64,000 bases of DNA, from assembly GCA_018350325.1 (NCBI GenBank), contig JAEVLN010000010.1, positions 1,922,001 through 1,986,000 on the forward strand. The letters run 5' to 3'. The translations under genes and the position numbers were made by a program. The notes beneath the pieces are model-generated. The model saw nothing but the letters and a program-made list of their open reading frames with translations, did no database searches and was not told the DNA's origin. The stretch is from Globodera rostochiensis (Eukaryota > Nematoda > Chromadorea > Rhabditida > Heteroderidae). Below, one piece after another: positions 36,124 through 45,946 of this stretch; the first letter of the stretch is position 1, and the number at the start of each line of letters is the position of its first letter.

Positions 36124-36478
36124 ATTCGAACTGCGAATAAAGTAAGTTGTGTTCAATTGTTTCTGATTGTTCCAGACAGCGAACAACAAATTCGACACAA
36201 CCACACAAACTTTGGATTTTGTAAAATTGTGGAAAGCTTGGCGCTACCACAACTGTCCATCCCTAGCAAGATCGCTTGAAGCACTTGTTAGAAGAAATCG
36301 CGCTTCTGTTTTGCTGTCCAGGCGACACAAAACAGGTCAACCACGCGCAACCCACTGGTTAGTAAGCTAGGCGCTGCTAACAAAGTGGTGAACGACAGAA
36401 AACGAGTACTCCCCAGGAGGGAAGAAAGTCCACTTGGTGTGGTTCATTCTACAAAATCGGAGTCGGATTTGAATCGCG

Positions 36479-39400
36479 ATGACAGACGCGATCATGCAGC
36501 AGCTGACTCAAGTTCTTCAGCAAATGTTGACGAACCAACAGCAAAATGTTCCACCCATTGCATCGGTTCAACCGCTACCATCGCTTCCAAACGTTGAATG
36601 CTTTGAGCCAGCCGAAGACAGAAGTATTGCCGACTGGCTAGATCGCTTCAATTTCGCGCTCGATTGTGCCGCACCGCAATTGGCTGATGACAAAAAGGTC
36701 AAACTTTTAATGACAAAGCTGAGTGAAGCCGCCTTCGGGCAGTACAGCAAATCGTGCTTGCCGAAAAAAGTGACGGAGTTCACCTTCACAAAGACAGAAG
36801 AGCATCTCAAAGCTGCATTCGGCAGGCCTCAATCGATTTGGATTGACCGATATGAATGCCTTCGCGCATCGCGAAACGAAGACGAGAACTTCCGTGCTTT
36901 CATCAATCGGCACAAACGACTGCTGCGGGACTTCGAGTTCCGAAAACTCAACGAGGAACAGTTCTCGTGCTTAATGCTGCTGACGGCATTGAAAGCACCG
37001 AAGGAGGCCGAGCTACGAAAGCGAATTTTGTCGAAACTAGCCGCAGACGGTGACCGGGTCAAATACGATGGAGTTGTCGAGGACCTCCAAATGTATCAAT
37101 CGACCATTGCGGAAGCAAAAGTAATTGAGCAGCCTGCATCTTCGAAAAATCTTTTTGCGGTGAGGCGAAAACCTTTCCCCGTGCAAAAAGGAAGTGCAAC
37201 TCAGAGCCCGACTCAACGTGTCTGCTGGCGCTGTGGAAAGAGTTCCCACCCTCCCGTCGAATGTCCGCACACCAAAACGGTTTGCCGGAAGTGCAATAAA
37301 GTTGGGCATGTGGAGGCGCAATGCGCACGACACCAGGAGTGGCTCAACAGAAACAAAGGGAGCAAGAACACGGGAAAAAGAGCTTGTACTCTCCGGATGG
37401 GGGGAGTACTGGTGAACGTGCTGAACCAACCGACAAAGCTCATTGAAGTTCCGGTGTCTGTGAATGGAAGTGATGTCAATTTTCTGCTTGACTCAGGCGC
37501 CGAGGTTACAGTGCTCAACGAAGAGACGCACTGTCTGATTGGAACCCCTCGGTTAAGCCGCTGTAATGAGCAGGCAAAATATCACGATGGAACCAGCTGC
37601 AAGCTTCTCGGAAGAGGAGAGGCAACTTTCAAATTTGGCGGAACTGCAAAAAGGGGACAATTCTATGTTTCCAAAAAGGGATCATTGAATTTGTTAGGGA
37701 TTGAAATGCTGGACGCGTTTGGACTTTTGGATGACGCGCGGAAGAAGGTGGCAACGGCATTACAGCTGAACACGGTCAAAAAGGAAGCATCGGAAGAGAA
37801 AAGTCTGACGGGACTAAAGGCAAAGTTCCCTGACGTTTTCTGCACCGGATTAGGCCATTGCACGAAGGCAAAGGCCACTCTTACACTGAAGGCTGATGCA
37901 ACACCAGTATATTGCCGACCACGTCCCGCGCCATACAACACAAAATTGGTTGTGGATGCAGAATTGGACCGCCTCCAAGCCATGAAAGTCATCCGTCCGG
38001 TGGAACACTCCCGTTGGGCCGCACCTATTGTGGTCGTCAAGAAGGCCAACGGATCAACACGCGTATGTGCTGATTTTTCCACCGGTTTGAACAACGCGTT
38101 GCTTCTGCACCAGCATCCCCTACCCATTCCCAAGGATATTTTTGCAACGCTGAATGGAGGACGCATATTTTCTCAAATCGATCTGCGCGATGCGTATCTA
38201 CAAATCGATTTGGACGACAGTTCCAAAGAAATGTGCACCATTGCAACGCACCGGGGTAACTTTCAGTACCAGCGGTTGCCATTCGGAGTGAAGTCCGCTC
38301 CGGGAATTTTCCAATCCATCATGGATTCAATGTTAGCTGGTTGCGCATTCGCAGTTGCATATCTGGATGATGTGATCGTTGTAAGCCGATCGCCAGAAGA
38401 GCACACGAAGCACCTGGAAATGGTCTTCGCGCGAATTGCAAATTTCGGATTCCGGGTTAAAGCAGAAAAATGCTCCTTCTTCCAGAAGCAGATCAAGTAT
38501 CTGGGCTTCATAGTCGACAAGGACGGGAGAAGGCCGGATCCAGCAAAGGTTCAGGCGATCGCTGAGATGCCTGTTCCGACAAATTTGTCCACACTTCGTT
38601 CGTTTCTGGGGATGGTCAATCACTATCAGCAGTTCGTGAAGAACATGCGATTCATCCGCCAACCGTTGGACAACCTGCTCAAGCAAGAGTCGGTCTGGGA
38701 GTGGTCGAAAGAGTGCCAGGAGGCCTTCGAAAAGGTCATCCGAATTCTCCAATCAGACCGCTTGCTTACGCACTATGACCCATTGAAGGAAATCATAGTG
38801 TCCGCCGACGCGTCCGAGCACGGGATCGGCGCGGTAATTTCACACCGCTTTGAAGATGGCCGTCTGAGAGCCATCGCTCATGCATCGCATTCCTTGTCCC
38901 CAGCGCAGAAGAACTATGCGCAAATTGAAAAAGAGGGATTGGCTTTGGTGTTTGCCGTTCAGAAATTTCACAAGTATCTCTTCGGGAGACACTTTATTCT
39001 TCAGACGGACCACAAGCCATTGCTGACCATTTTCAGCAACAAGAAAGGAATTAAGCCGTGCACTGCCAATCGTTTGCAACGATGGGCAATCACTCTTCTG
39101 GGGTACGATTTTGAAATCGAGTACCAGCGGACGTTGGAGTTCGGACAAGCCGATGCGCTTTCCCGACTAATTGCTAAGACTCCAACGCCAGAAGACGAAT
39201 ACATTGTGGCCACTATCGTCGAGAGTGCCGATCTGGAAACACTGAAGGCTGTGATAAAGCACTTTCCCGTAACTTCAGAGGAATTGGTCAAGGCCGTAGA
39301 GCAGGACCAGACATTCCAAAATGTGATGAAGTTTATTCGGACTCAATGGCCCAACACCAAGGAAATGTCGAAAGACATTGTCCCATTCCACCGAAGGCGA

Positions 39401-40621
39401 GTGGCGCTGTCCATCGAAAATCGATGTTTAATGTATGCTGATCGGGTCGTCATCCCCGCGGCACTTCAGAAGGAAGTTTTGCAGCAATTGCATGAGGGGC
39501 ACCCGGGCATCCGGCGCATGAAAAACCTCGCGCGGCAGTACGTATACTGGCCGGGAATGGACCAACAAATTGAGGATCTTGTCCGATCCTGTACCCCTTG
39601 TGCCTCAGAGGCAAAGGCACCGGTGAAAACGCTTCTGCAATCTTGGCCGAAGTCAGATGGACCCTGGAAACGAGTGCACATGGACTACGCAGGCCCTTTC
39701 TTCGGAAAGATGTACCTCCTATTCATCGACTCATACTCCAAATGGCCGGAAGTGTTTGAAATGAAGTCCACCGGTTCTGCAGCGACGATCGACAAACTGC
39801 GGTATCTCTGCTCACGACATGGGCTGCCGGAGACATTGGTGACCGACAATGGGACGCAGTTCACGTCGAAAGAATTTAAAGAATTTACCACGCAGAACGG
39901 AATCACGCATCTGTGTTCGGCCCCCTACAATCCGATGTCGAACGGACAAGCCGAAAGGTTTGTCGACACGTTCAAACGGACATGTCGAAAATTAAAAGGG
40001 GAGGAGGTAGTCAACAGGTTGGACACCTTTTTGACCACGTACCGAATCACGCCGAACGACTCACTACCGGAAGGTAAGAGTCCTGCCGAAATGTTCCTGC
40101 AGCGGAAATTCCGGACAACGTTCGATCTGTTGCGGCCAAAGCGCCGTCCAATCGTTGTCCGAGATGAAGAAATGGAGAAACGGTTCAATCGCCGCCATGG
40201 GGCGAAACCACGATCCTTTGACGTGGACGCGAAAGTCTTCGCGCGACACCGATTGTCCCAACCCTGGCGAGCCGGCCACATCGTCTCACGAAAAGGAGTG
40301 ATGTATGAGGTAAGGTTTCAGGACGGAAAACTCGGGCGATTCCACGCCAATCAACTGTGGGACCGAACCGCGGACGACAAAGAAGAAGACCCGTTGGACG
40401 TGTTCAACGACGCGTTCGGACTGGCACTACTCCCGGCGGAGGACCAAAATCTTGGCGAGTTGGCCGACCCACCGATGGAGGAAGCCGCCCCGATTGCGTC
40501 CCCTGCGCCACCGGTCGAGCCGAACAATGGCGCTGTCGTTCCAGCGGCCCCGGTGATTGAACGCCCCGGACGTCCCCAAAGAAACCGACGTCCGCCGGCC
40601 CGCTTCTCCCCAGGACACTGA
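36479..40621 (+). CDS. Gag-Pol polyprotein of the Ty3/gypsy retrotransposon
   Basis: A single frame of 1,380 residues, so gag and pol are fused without a frameshift. Order: Gag-like N-terminus; two CX2CX4HX4C zinc knuckles (about 247-281) for RNA packaging; aspartic protease with DSGA (Asp338); reverse transcriptase with YLDD (628-631); RNase H with SADAS (Asp777); integrase with an HX3H...CX2C zinc site (His1005 on) and a catalytic D-x53-D-x35-E triad (Asp1069, Asp1123, Glu1159); a C-terminal Pro-rich tail. All core catalytic residues are present. The gene order RT-RNase H-integrase defines Ty3/gypsy. The frame lacks internal stops, so the element may be competent, though this cannot be judged from sequence alone. 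Confidence 0.95.
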   Translation: MTDAIMQQLTQVLQQMLTNQQQNVPPIASVQPLPSLPNVECFEPAEDRSIADWLDRFNFALDCAAPQLADDKKVKLLMTKLSEAAFGQYSKSCLPKKVTEFTFTKTEEHLKAAFGRPQSIWIDRYECLRASRNEDENFRAFINRHKRLLRDFEFRKLNEEQFSCLMLLTALKAPKEAELRKRILSKLAADGDRVKYDGVVEDLQMYQSTIAEAKVIEQPASSKNLFAVRRKPFPVQKGSATQSPTQRVCWRCGKSSHPPVECPHTKTVCRKCNKVGHVEAQCARHQEWLNRNKGSKNTGKRACTLRMGGVLVNVLNQPTKLIEVPVSVNGSDVNFLLDSGAEVTVLNEETHCLIGTPRLSRCNEQAKYHDGTSCKLLGRGEATFKFGGTAKRGQFYVSKKGSLNLLGIEMLDAFGLLDDARKKVATALQLNTVKKEASEEKSLTGLKAKFPDVFCTGLGHCTKAKATLTLKADATPVYCRPRPAPYNTKLVVDAELDRLQAMKVIRPVEHSRWAAPIVVVKKANGSTRVCADFSTGLNNALLLHQHPLPIPKDIFATLNGGRIFSQIDLRDAYLQIDLDDSSKEMCTIATHRGNFQYQRLPFGVKSAPGIFQSIMDSMLAGCAFAVAYLDDVIVVSRSPEEHTKHLEMVFARIANFGFRVKAEKCSFFQKQIKYLGFIVDKDGRRPDPAKVQAIAEMPVPTNLSTLRSFLGMVNHYQQFVKNMRFIRQPLDNLLKQESVWEWSKECQEAFEKVIRILQSDRLLTHYDPLKEIIVSADASEHGIGAVISHRFEDGRLRAIAHASHSLSPAQKNYAQIEKEGLALVFAVQKFHKYLFGRHFILQTDHKPLLTIFSNKKGIKPCTANRLQRWAITLLGYDFEIEYQRTLEFGQADALSRLIAKTPTPEDEYIVATIVESADLETLKAVIKHFPVTSEELVKAVEQDQTFQNVMKFIRTQWPNTKEMSKDIVPFHRRRVALSIENRCLMYADRVVIPAALQKEVLQQLHEGHPGIRRMKNLARQYVYWPGMDQQIEDLVRSCTPCASEAKAPVKTLLQSWPKSDGPWKRVHMDYAGPFFGKMYLLFIDSYSKWPEVFEMKSTGSAATIDKLRYLCSRHGLPETLVTDNGTQFTSKEFKEFTTQNGITHLCSAPYNPMSNGQAERFVDTFKRTCRKLKGEEVVNRLDTFLTTYRITPNDSLPEGKSPAEMFLQRKFRTTFDLLRPKRRPIVVRDEEMEKRFNRRHGAKPRSFDVDAKVFARHRLSQPWRAGHIVSRKGVMYEVRFQDGKLGRFHANQLWDRTADDKEEDPLDVFNDAFGLALLPAEDQNLGELADPPMEEAAPIASPAPPVEPNNGAVVPAAPVIERPGRPQRNRRPPARFSPGH

Positions 40622-40638
40622 GGAATACCGAACCTTTT

Positions 40639-40649
40639 AAAAGGGGAGG
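40639..40649 (+). other. Polypurine tract
   Basis: AAAAGGGGAGG abuts the 3' LTR, as expected for the plus-strand primer. Confidence 0.85.
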
Positions 40650-40884
40650 TGTTCGGGAGGAAAGATATTTGAATTGGCGTAATGTTTTATCATTTCCCGC
40701 CAATGATCATTGACCAATTGACCGCCCATAAAATAGCGTCCCTTTCCCCCATCCTCGCTCACTTCATTCCTTTCACATATTTGTTTGCACCCAACTTGAC
40801 CCAATCAATATTCCCATCTTTGTTCGATCCCTCATTTCCTCTCCGAATAAATATTCCTTTCAATTCGGACTTTGGGTCGTAACA
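40650..40884 (+). repeat. 3' LTR
   Basis: 235 bp, the same sequence as the 5' LTR as far as I can read. Confidence 0.95.
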
Positions 40885-40930
40885 CTCATCTTCTGATCCA
40901 ACCTCATCTGCTGATCCAACCTCATATCCA
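40885..40930. repeat. Satellite remnant beyond the retrotransposon
   Basis: Two to three 18-bp satellite units continue after the target duplication, then stop. The next sequence (AATAAAGCGTGAGGGGCGG) also follows satellite block 2. Confidence 0.85.
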
Positions 40931-41190
40931 ATGGGTTTTTTTTGCTAAATAAAGCGTGAGGGGCGGTGCTGAGCCCTCCCATACATAAGCATGGGAGGGT
41001 AATATGTGCATTTACATTAAATTGTTCAATTTTTTTTTGCGTTATTCAAATCAATGCTTATTATTAGCATGGGATTATGCACCCAATGGCCAAAATATGC
41101 CTCAAATCCATTAATGATTATTGGCGTTAGGGAGTAAGCCTATAATAAGGATTGGGTCTTTATTTTTTTTAAATTTCAGTTATTTTATTC
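40931..41190 (+). repeat. Post-satellite spacer upstream of G2
   Basis: TAAAGCGTGAGGGGCGGTGC, the dyad CCCTCCCAT...ATGGGAGGG and the next 200 bp recur at 49600-49870 upstream of G4. G2 and G4 thus share a 5' region different from that of G1, G3 and G6. Confidence 0.75.
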
Positions 41191-41210
41191 TGCACTATTT
41201 ATGATTTGTT

Positions 41211-43660
41211 GTCATTATTTTATTTTTTTCTGTTTTTTCAATTGCCAAATTTTGCAATTAAATGCATTTGATGAAGAATATATTTGCCGAATTGTGGCAG
41301 AAAAGTGAAGAAATTGGCACAAAATCCGGAAAAAGTGAAGAAACATTACAAACTTTAAATGACAATTTTCAAAAAATTGGGAAAATTAAAAAAGAAATTG
41401 TTGTGAAAAACGAACCAAATGATTATGAAGAATTTGATCAATTTTCAAAGGAAAGACAGCAAAATATCGCATTAAACAAAACTGTAAAGGAAGAGAAAGT
41501 TGAAAAACGGGTTAAATCCGGTGCTTTTAAATATTTCTTTATTTTAATTAAAAATGAATTTAGAATTTATGGAATTTGATCGTATCTCTGATAAAGAAGA
41601 ATACAATAATGGGGAACATGGAAAAGAACAAAGCACGGATTCGTATTCGCTTTTAGATAATTCGAATTTGAAGGAAAGCTCTTCAAAACCACAAAAAGGT
41701 AATATTGGGAAAAAATTTTATATCTGGGCCTTGCATTATTTTTATAAAAGAGCCAAACTTGACCAGAAAAATACAAAAAGTGTCTCGAATCCCCCCCCCC
41801 CCAAGCCAAAAATGGTCCGAATCCCCCCCCCACGTCCGAATCCCCCCACAGCAAAAAGTGTCTCAAATTCCCCAAATTTTTTAAAAAGCTACTTTTTTTG
41901 CTAACTTTTTTCAATGTTAACTAAATCAAACATTATCGAATCCCACCAACCCAAAAAAGTTCCGAATCCCGCCACTATTAAAATCACCAAAAAAGCTCAT
42001 CAACCCAAAAATGAAAACGAGGCGGTGAATTTTTCTGGAGTATTTTCATCGATCAAGATTATTTGGCCACCCTTCCGCAAGTCAAAACATTTAAGTTTGT
42101 TAAAATTATTAATTTCTCTAATTTTTTTCCTACATTATTTTCTCAAAGCCAAACTTTCAATAATACGATTCAAAAGCTTACATTGGGTAGAAGTTATCAT
42201 CAAGCAAAGGCTAAACACTCTGGCAACTTGCAAAAAAGTTGTGGCCCGAAAAGCTTTAAACTTTGAAAATTTTCTTTATTCTTCTCGCCATAACTTCTTT
42301 GGGTGGTTTTCAATCGCTTAGCCTTTGTTTGTTGATAGCTTCTCCCTATTATAAGCTTTCGAATGATATCAAAAATGCTGGATTTAGTTGGTTTTGCAAA
42401 ATTAGTCGAAGTGGGTCCTGCGTCCGTCTTCAACAAGCCTTGATTTGAAATTCGATTAGTGTTATTCTATTCTACTTTGATCGCAAACTTTTAAAGCAAA
42501 TAATTATGCCACAAATTTGGCAAAAAAAATTAGCTTTTTAAAAAAAATTTGGGGGATTTGAGACACTTTTTGCTGTGGGGGGATTCGAACCGGGGTATTC
42601 GGACGTGGGGGATTCTAAATTTAAAAAAAATTGAGATTGACTTATTTTTCGATTAAAGGTATTAAAAAGATTTATTCGGAAGTTGAAAAACAAGAAATAA
42701 TCGCGGAGTTTTATAAATTAAAAAACGAGTTCAAAGCCTGCCGGGCCAAAGGAATGTCTTGCAATATGGAAAAAATTGCGCAAAAATTGGGAGTTTCTTA
42801 TAGAACAATTTATAATTGGAAAAACGAATTTGGAGCTCCAAGTGAATTTTTCTTTTGTTTGTTTACAAATTTAATTTTAATTAAAAGTAAAATTTTGATC
42901 AGAAAAACAAAAGAACCACACTGACGTTGAAAAGGTGGAATTGTTGAAAAAATTTCATAAAATCAAAAAAGAAAATCCTCAACTCCTTAAATACGAAATT
43001 GCGCAAATGTTGAACATTCACATCAAAAGCTTGAATCGCTGGGAAAGGGAATCTAGAGGCTTATTAGAACCTGGTAATTTGCATCACAATAAATTTAAAT
43101 AATTTACTAATTGATTTTTAGTGTGGATTTAATTTGAAAATATTTTTAAATTGGAATTTTTAAAAACTAACAATATAGCGTTTAAATATTAATTAAATAA
43201 CATCTAAATTTTAACAAAAAATTGAGATTGATTTGTTTTCGATTAAAGGTATTAAAAAGATTTATTCGGAAGTAGAAAAACAAGAAATAATAGCGGAGTT
43301 TGATCAATTAAAAAAAGAATTCAAAATACGGGCCAAAGGAATGTCTTACGATATGAAAAAAGTCGATGAAAAAATTGCGCGAACATTTGGAGTCTCTCGA
43401 TCAACAATTAATAATTGGAAAAAGAAATTTGGAGTTACAAATAGATTTATCATTTAATTTGTTTATATTTTTATAAACCATAAATTTGCCAGAAACGCTA
43501 AAGAATTACACTAACGCTGAAAAGGTTGAATTAATGAAAAATTTTAATAAAATCAAAAAAGAAAATCCTCAACTCCGTAAAGAAGAAATTGCGCAAATGT
43601 TGAACATTCACACTACAACTTTGAATCGCTGGGAAAGGAAATCAAAAGGATTAGAACCTG
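41211..43660 (+). pseudogene. G2: decayed HTH-cassette gene copy
   Basis: All parts up to two A and two B cassettes are recognisable: exon 1 41211-41520, exon 2 41564-41698, A 42659-42841, B 42903-43073, A 43249-43440, B 43493-43660. Lesions: an 8-nt loss within the HNDI codons (about 41277) puts the signal peptide out of frame with the rest; the donor after the second A reads AT instead of GT at 43441, so translation would stop after GVTNRFII; and the C-terminal exon is missing. Degenerate A and B remnants follow to about 43900. An 850-bp palindromic insertion lies in intron 2. A shorter, unsecreted product from ATG 41262 is conceivable. Confidence 0.78.
41765..42617. mobile_element. Palindromic insertion in G2 intron 2
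   Basis: The left end carries AAAAAGTGTCTCGAATCCCC and CACAGCAAAAAGTGTCTC. The right end carries GAGACACTTTTTGCTGTG and GGGGGATTCTA. The middle also folds back: AAGCTTACATTGGGTAGAAG pairs with a stretch near 42330-42355. No target duplication is resolved. Confidence 0.65.
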
Positions 43661-44203
43661 GTAATTTTTCATCGCAATATCCAATAAAATTTTTCAGGCA
43701 TGTCTTACCATATGAAAATTGATGAAAGATGAAATTGGGAGTTTCTCGTATAACTATTTATTGTTGGCAAAAGCAATTTGGAGCTTCAAGTGAATTTTAA
43801 AAACAGAAGAAATACATTGACTCTGAAGGCGGAATTGTTGAAAAATTTTAATTCAAAAAGAAAATCCTCACAAAGTTGATTTCCGATATTAGAAAAATTG
43901 AACAAATTTTTTTCCTTTTTTGTAAAACTTTTCCTTATTTAGCTATTCTTGAGATTCCGGCAGTCGAGATGGGAGGGGTCGGCGGTGTGAAATTATGCCA
44001 ATATTTCTTATAATTTGGGAATTTTTCCAAATTTTTAAAAAATTGGGAAAGACCTGATACATAAGGTACTATGGCCACACTGGTCCCATCCCCGAAATGT
44101 TTTTAAAACTTTGTTTTGTAAATTTAAAAAATCCTTACCAATTTTTTTGACAAATACCGTTATATCTTTAACAAATTGAGTAAAAAAAAAATTCAAAATT
44201 TTC

Positions 44204-44229
44204 TCGACGGTGCCTATCGGCACCGTCGA
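44204..44229. repeat. Perfect GC-rich hairpin plus poly-C
   Basis: TCGACGGTGCC, loop TATC, GGCACCGTCGA: 11 perfect pairs, followed by a run of about 25 C. It is preceded by ACAAATTGAGTAAAA and AAAATTTTC, a context shared with about 1245 and 61958. Confidence 0.85.
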
Positions 44230-44644
44230 CCCCTTCCCCCCCCCCCCCCCCCCCCGCCTTCCGCCAAAAAACAGAAATTACGAAAAATTATGAATTTTTT
44301 GCAAATAAAATCGTATTAAGTGATCCGTAATTCGTCAAATTGCGCATTATTTTAGTTTTTTTAGAAAGTTGAAGAATCTGACAAAAAGTTCCAATCTTTT
44401 GACAACCATGCCAACCTATCGCCATCCTAGCCATCTAGGCACCAACCCTTAGAGTTCCTTCCTATTTAGAGCCGCTTATTTTTTCCTTTATTTTTTATGC
44501 GAAAATTCAATTTTTCAGTTTTTCCTGTGCAAACTAAAAAATGATTTAACCAATGATGGCGTAGTAAAGATAAGCTTAGTGTCAACAATAAAGCTTTGTA
44601 GCCGCCTTGCATGTCCAACTGCAGCCGCACATCTCCTGCGCACC

Positions 44645-45240
44645 AAGGGCGTACCCAAAAATGTTTTTCGGGGGGGGGGGGCACCTATGCCAAATCTTGC
44701 AAAAAACGTACATAGGATAGAGAACATTAAATTAATGGAATCGTGTCGATAAACAACGTAATTTTCTTCAGTAAAAAAATGACACGTACTTTTCGATACG
44801 CTTAACTTCATTTATATACGGCAGATCCTTCTCAAACTTTCAACCTCCCTAGAATATTTCACAGAATTGTAGGGGTTATAAACAGAATTCTAGGGTTTAT
44901 AACGGTTATATTGAGAATAAAGCATTAAAAACAAATATATCCACCAAATTTTGGTAGGTGTAAGAAGGGAGCATTAGAGGCACGCCTGCAATTTCGTCAC
45001 GAAATATAAGCATAAGCCTGTGTTACAAGCTTACGAAAACCGAAAGGAAATTCAATGGTGGGGATATAATGTCTGACCACACGCTGTCTGCAATTCGGTT
45101 TTTTCGTTGTTTAAACAATGAATTTCCGTGAGCATCGAAACGATTTGTCTGTATTTATGTAATATCTCTAACTACAGGCAATGTCCGCCATTTGGCATAG
45201 GTGGGGGGGGGGCTAATTTGAATCTTTAGGGGTGCATTTT
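44645..45240. mobile_element. Probable MITE with poly-G near both ends
   Basis: GGGCGTACCCAAAAATG plus a G run and GCACCTATGCCAAAT on the left is mirrored on the right by ATTTGGCATAGGT, a G run and GTGCATTTTTGGGTT. The exact ends and target duplication are not resolved. Confidence 0.5.
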
Positions 45241-45375
45241 TGGGTTTTATTGCAGTGCACCAATCGCCACAAATGCGGTATCAATCGATAGCTCTCGGCG
45301 AGACACATCGATCTAGGGATGCGACCAGTCGATCAGACGCCACGACTGAGTTGGACTTAAAATTAATTTTTTTTT

Positions 45376-45700
45376 AAGTGTCTTGGCCGTGTGACTCGAG
45401 AAAAATTCGCCTAAGTCTACAAAATAATCATTTAATTTCCGTCTAAAATCATTGAATTAAGCAAATGCAAAATTATCATTTTTTAATCATTTTAAATGAC
45501 ATTTTCTGCTGGAAATGAGATTAATATTATTGCTATCAATTTCCTCCCAATACAATTTGTTGATTCTGCGCAGAATAAACATAATCAATCATCTATGAAA
45601 ACGAACCATATAGATTAATAATAGATAAAAAATAAAATGAGTGTATATAAGATTAGCATTCGCATTTAAACATTGTTATTATTTTAATAAAAAAATATAA
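45376..45700 (+). promoter_or_regulatory. Conserved 5' block upstream of G3
   Basis: Same block as before G1 and G6, here with GTCTTGGCCGTGTGACTCGAG, followed by a segment containing GGTTACTTCCAAAGGCAAGT also seen before G6. Confidence 0.5.
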
Positions 45701-45946
45701 TGTAAAAATTTATTCCATCACTAAATGGTTACTTCCAAAGGCAAGTAACAATCGAATTAATGTTTTTCGAAGAATTTAAGGGCAAAATTGATTTTTGGAA
45801 ATTTTTGAAAAATGGTTTGATTTGGGTACGGAGTTAAAAATTGGTCAATTGTAAATTCACATTCAATTGAAAATGAAATTGAAAAATTTTTCGAGATTCT
45901 CGATTGTTTTTTTTTATAATTTCAGTTTACTTTCTCTGCGCTATTT

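Larger units (their letters stand above)
35870..40884 (+). mobile_element. Complete Ty3/gypsy LTR retrotransposon, 5,015 bp
   Basis: Identical 235-bp LTRs (TG...CA) flank a primer site, one gag-pol frame and a polypurine tract. A 5-bp target duplication CTCAT lies at 35865-35869 and 40885-40889. The insertion split a satellite unit, and removing the element restores a normal one. Identical LTRs, an open frame and a clean duplication mean the insertion is recent. No envelope-like frame is present. The internal region is visibly richer in G and C than the host DNA on either side. Confidence 0.97.
43661..45375. other. Region between G2 and G3
   Basis: It begins with eroded cassette remnants and the common 3' region of the family (TTTGTAAAACTTTTCC). 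The GC hairpin at 44204 with a long C run follows, then a probable MITE (44645-45240). No gene is seen. Confidence 0.5.

Noticed and set aside
36167..36370. 67-residue frame between the primer site and gag-pol
   Set aside because: It lies in the untranslated leader, with no recognisable domain and no link in frame to gag-pol.
36568..40703. Many minus-strand and alternative-frame ORFs in the retrotransposon
   Set aside because: Shadows of the GC-richer gag-pol frame.
35902..40882. Identical 66-residue frames in both LTRs
   Set aside because: They lie within the LTR regulatory sequence and appear twice only because the LTRs are identical.
44231..44255. Long poly-C runs here and at 41798, 48590, 52287 and 55908 as special structures by themselves
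   Set aside because: Homopolymers of this kind may be partly assembly or sequencing artefacts. Only their link to the hairpin is reported.
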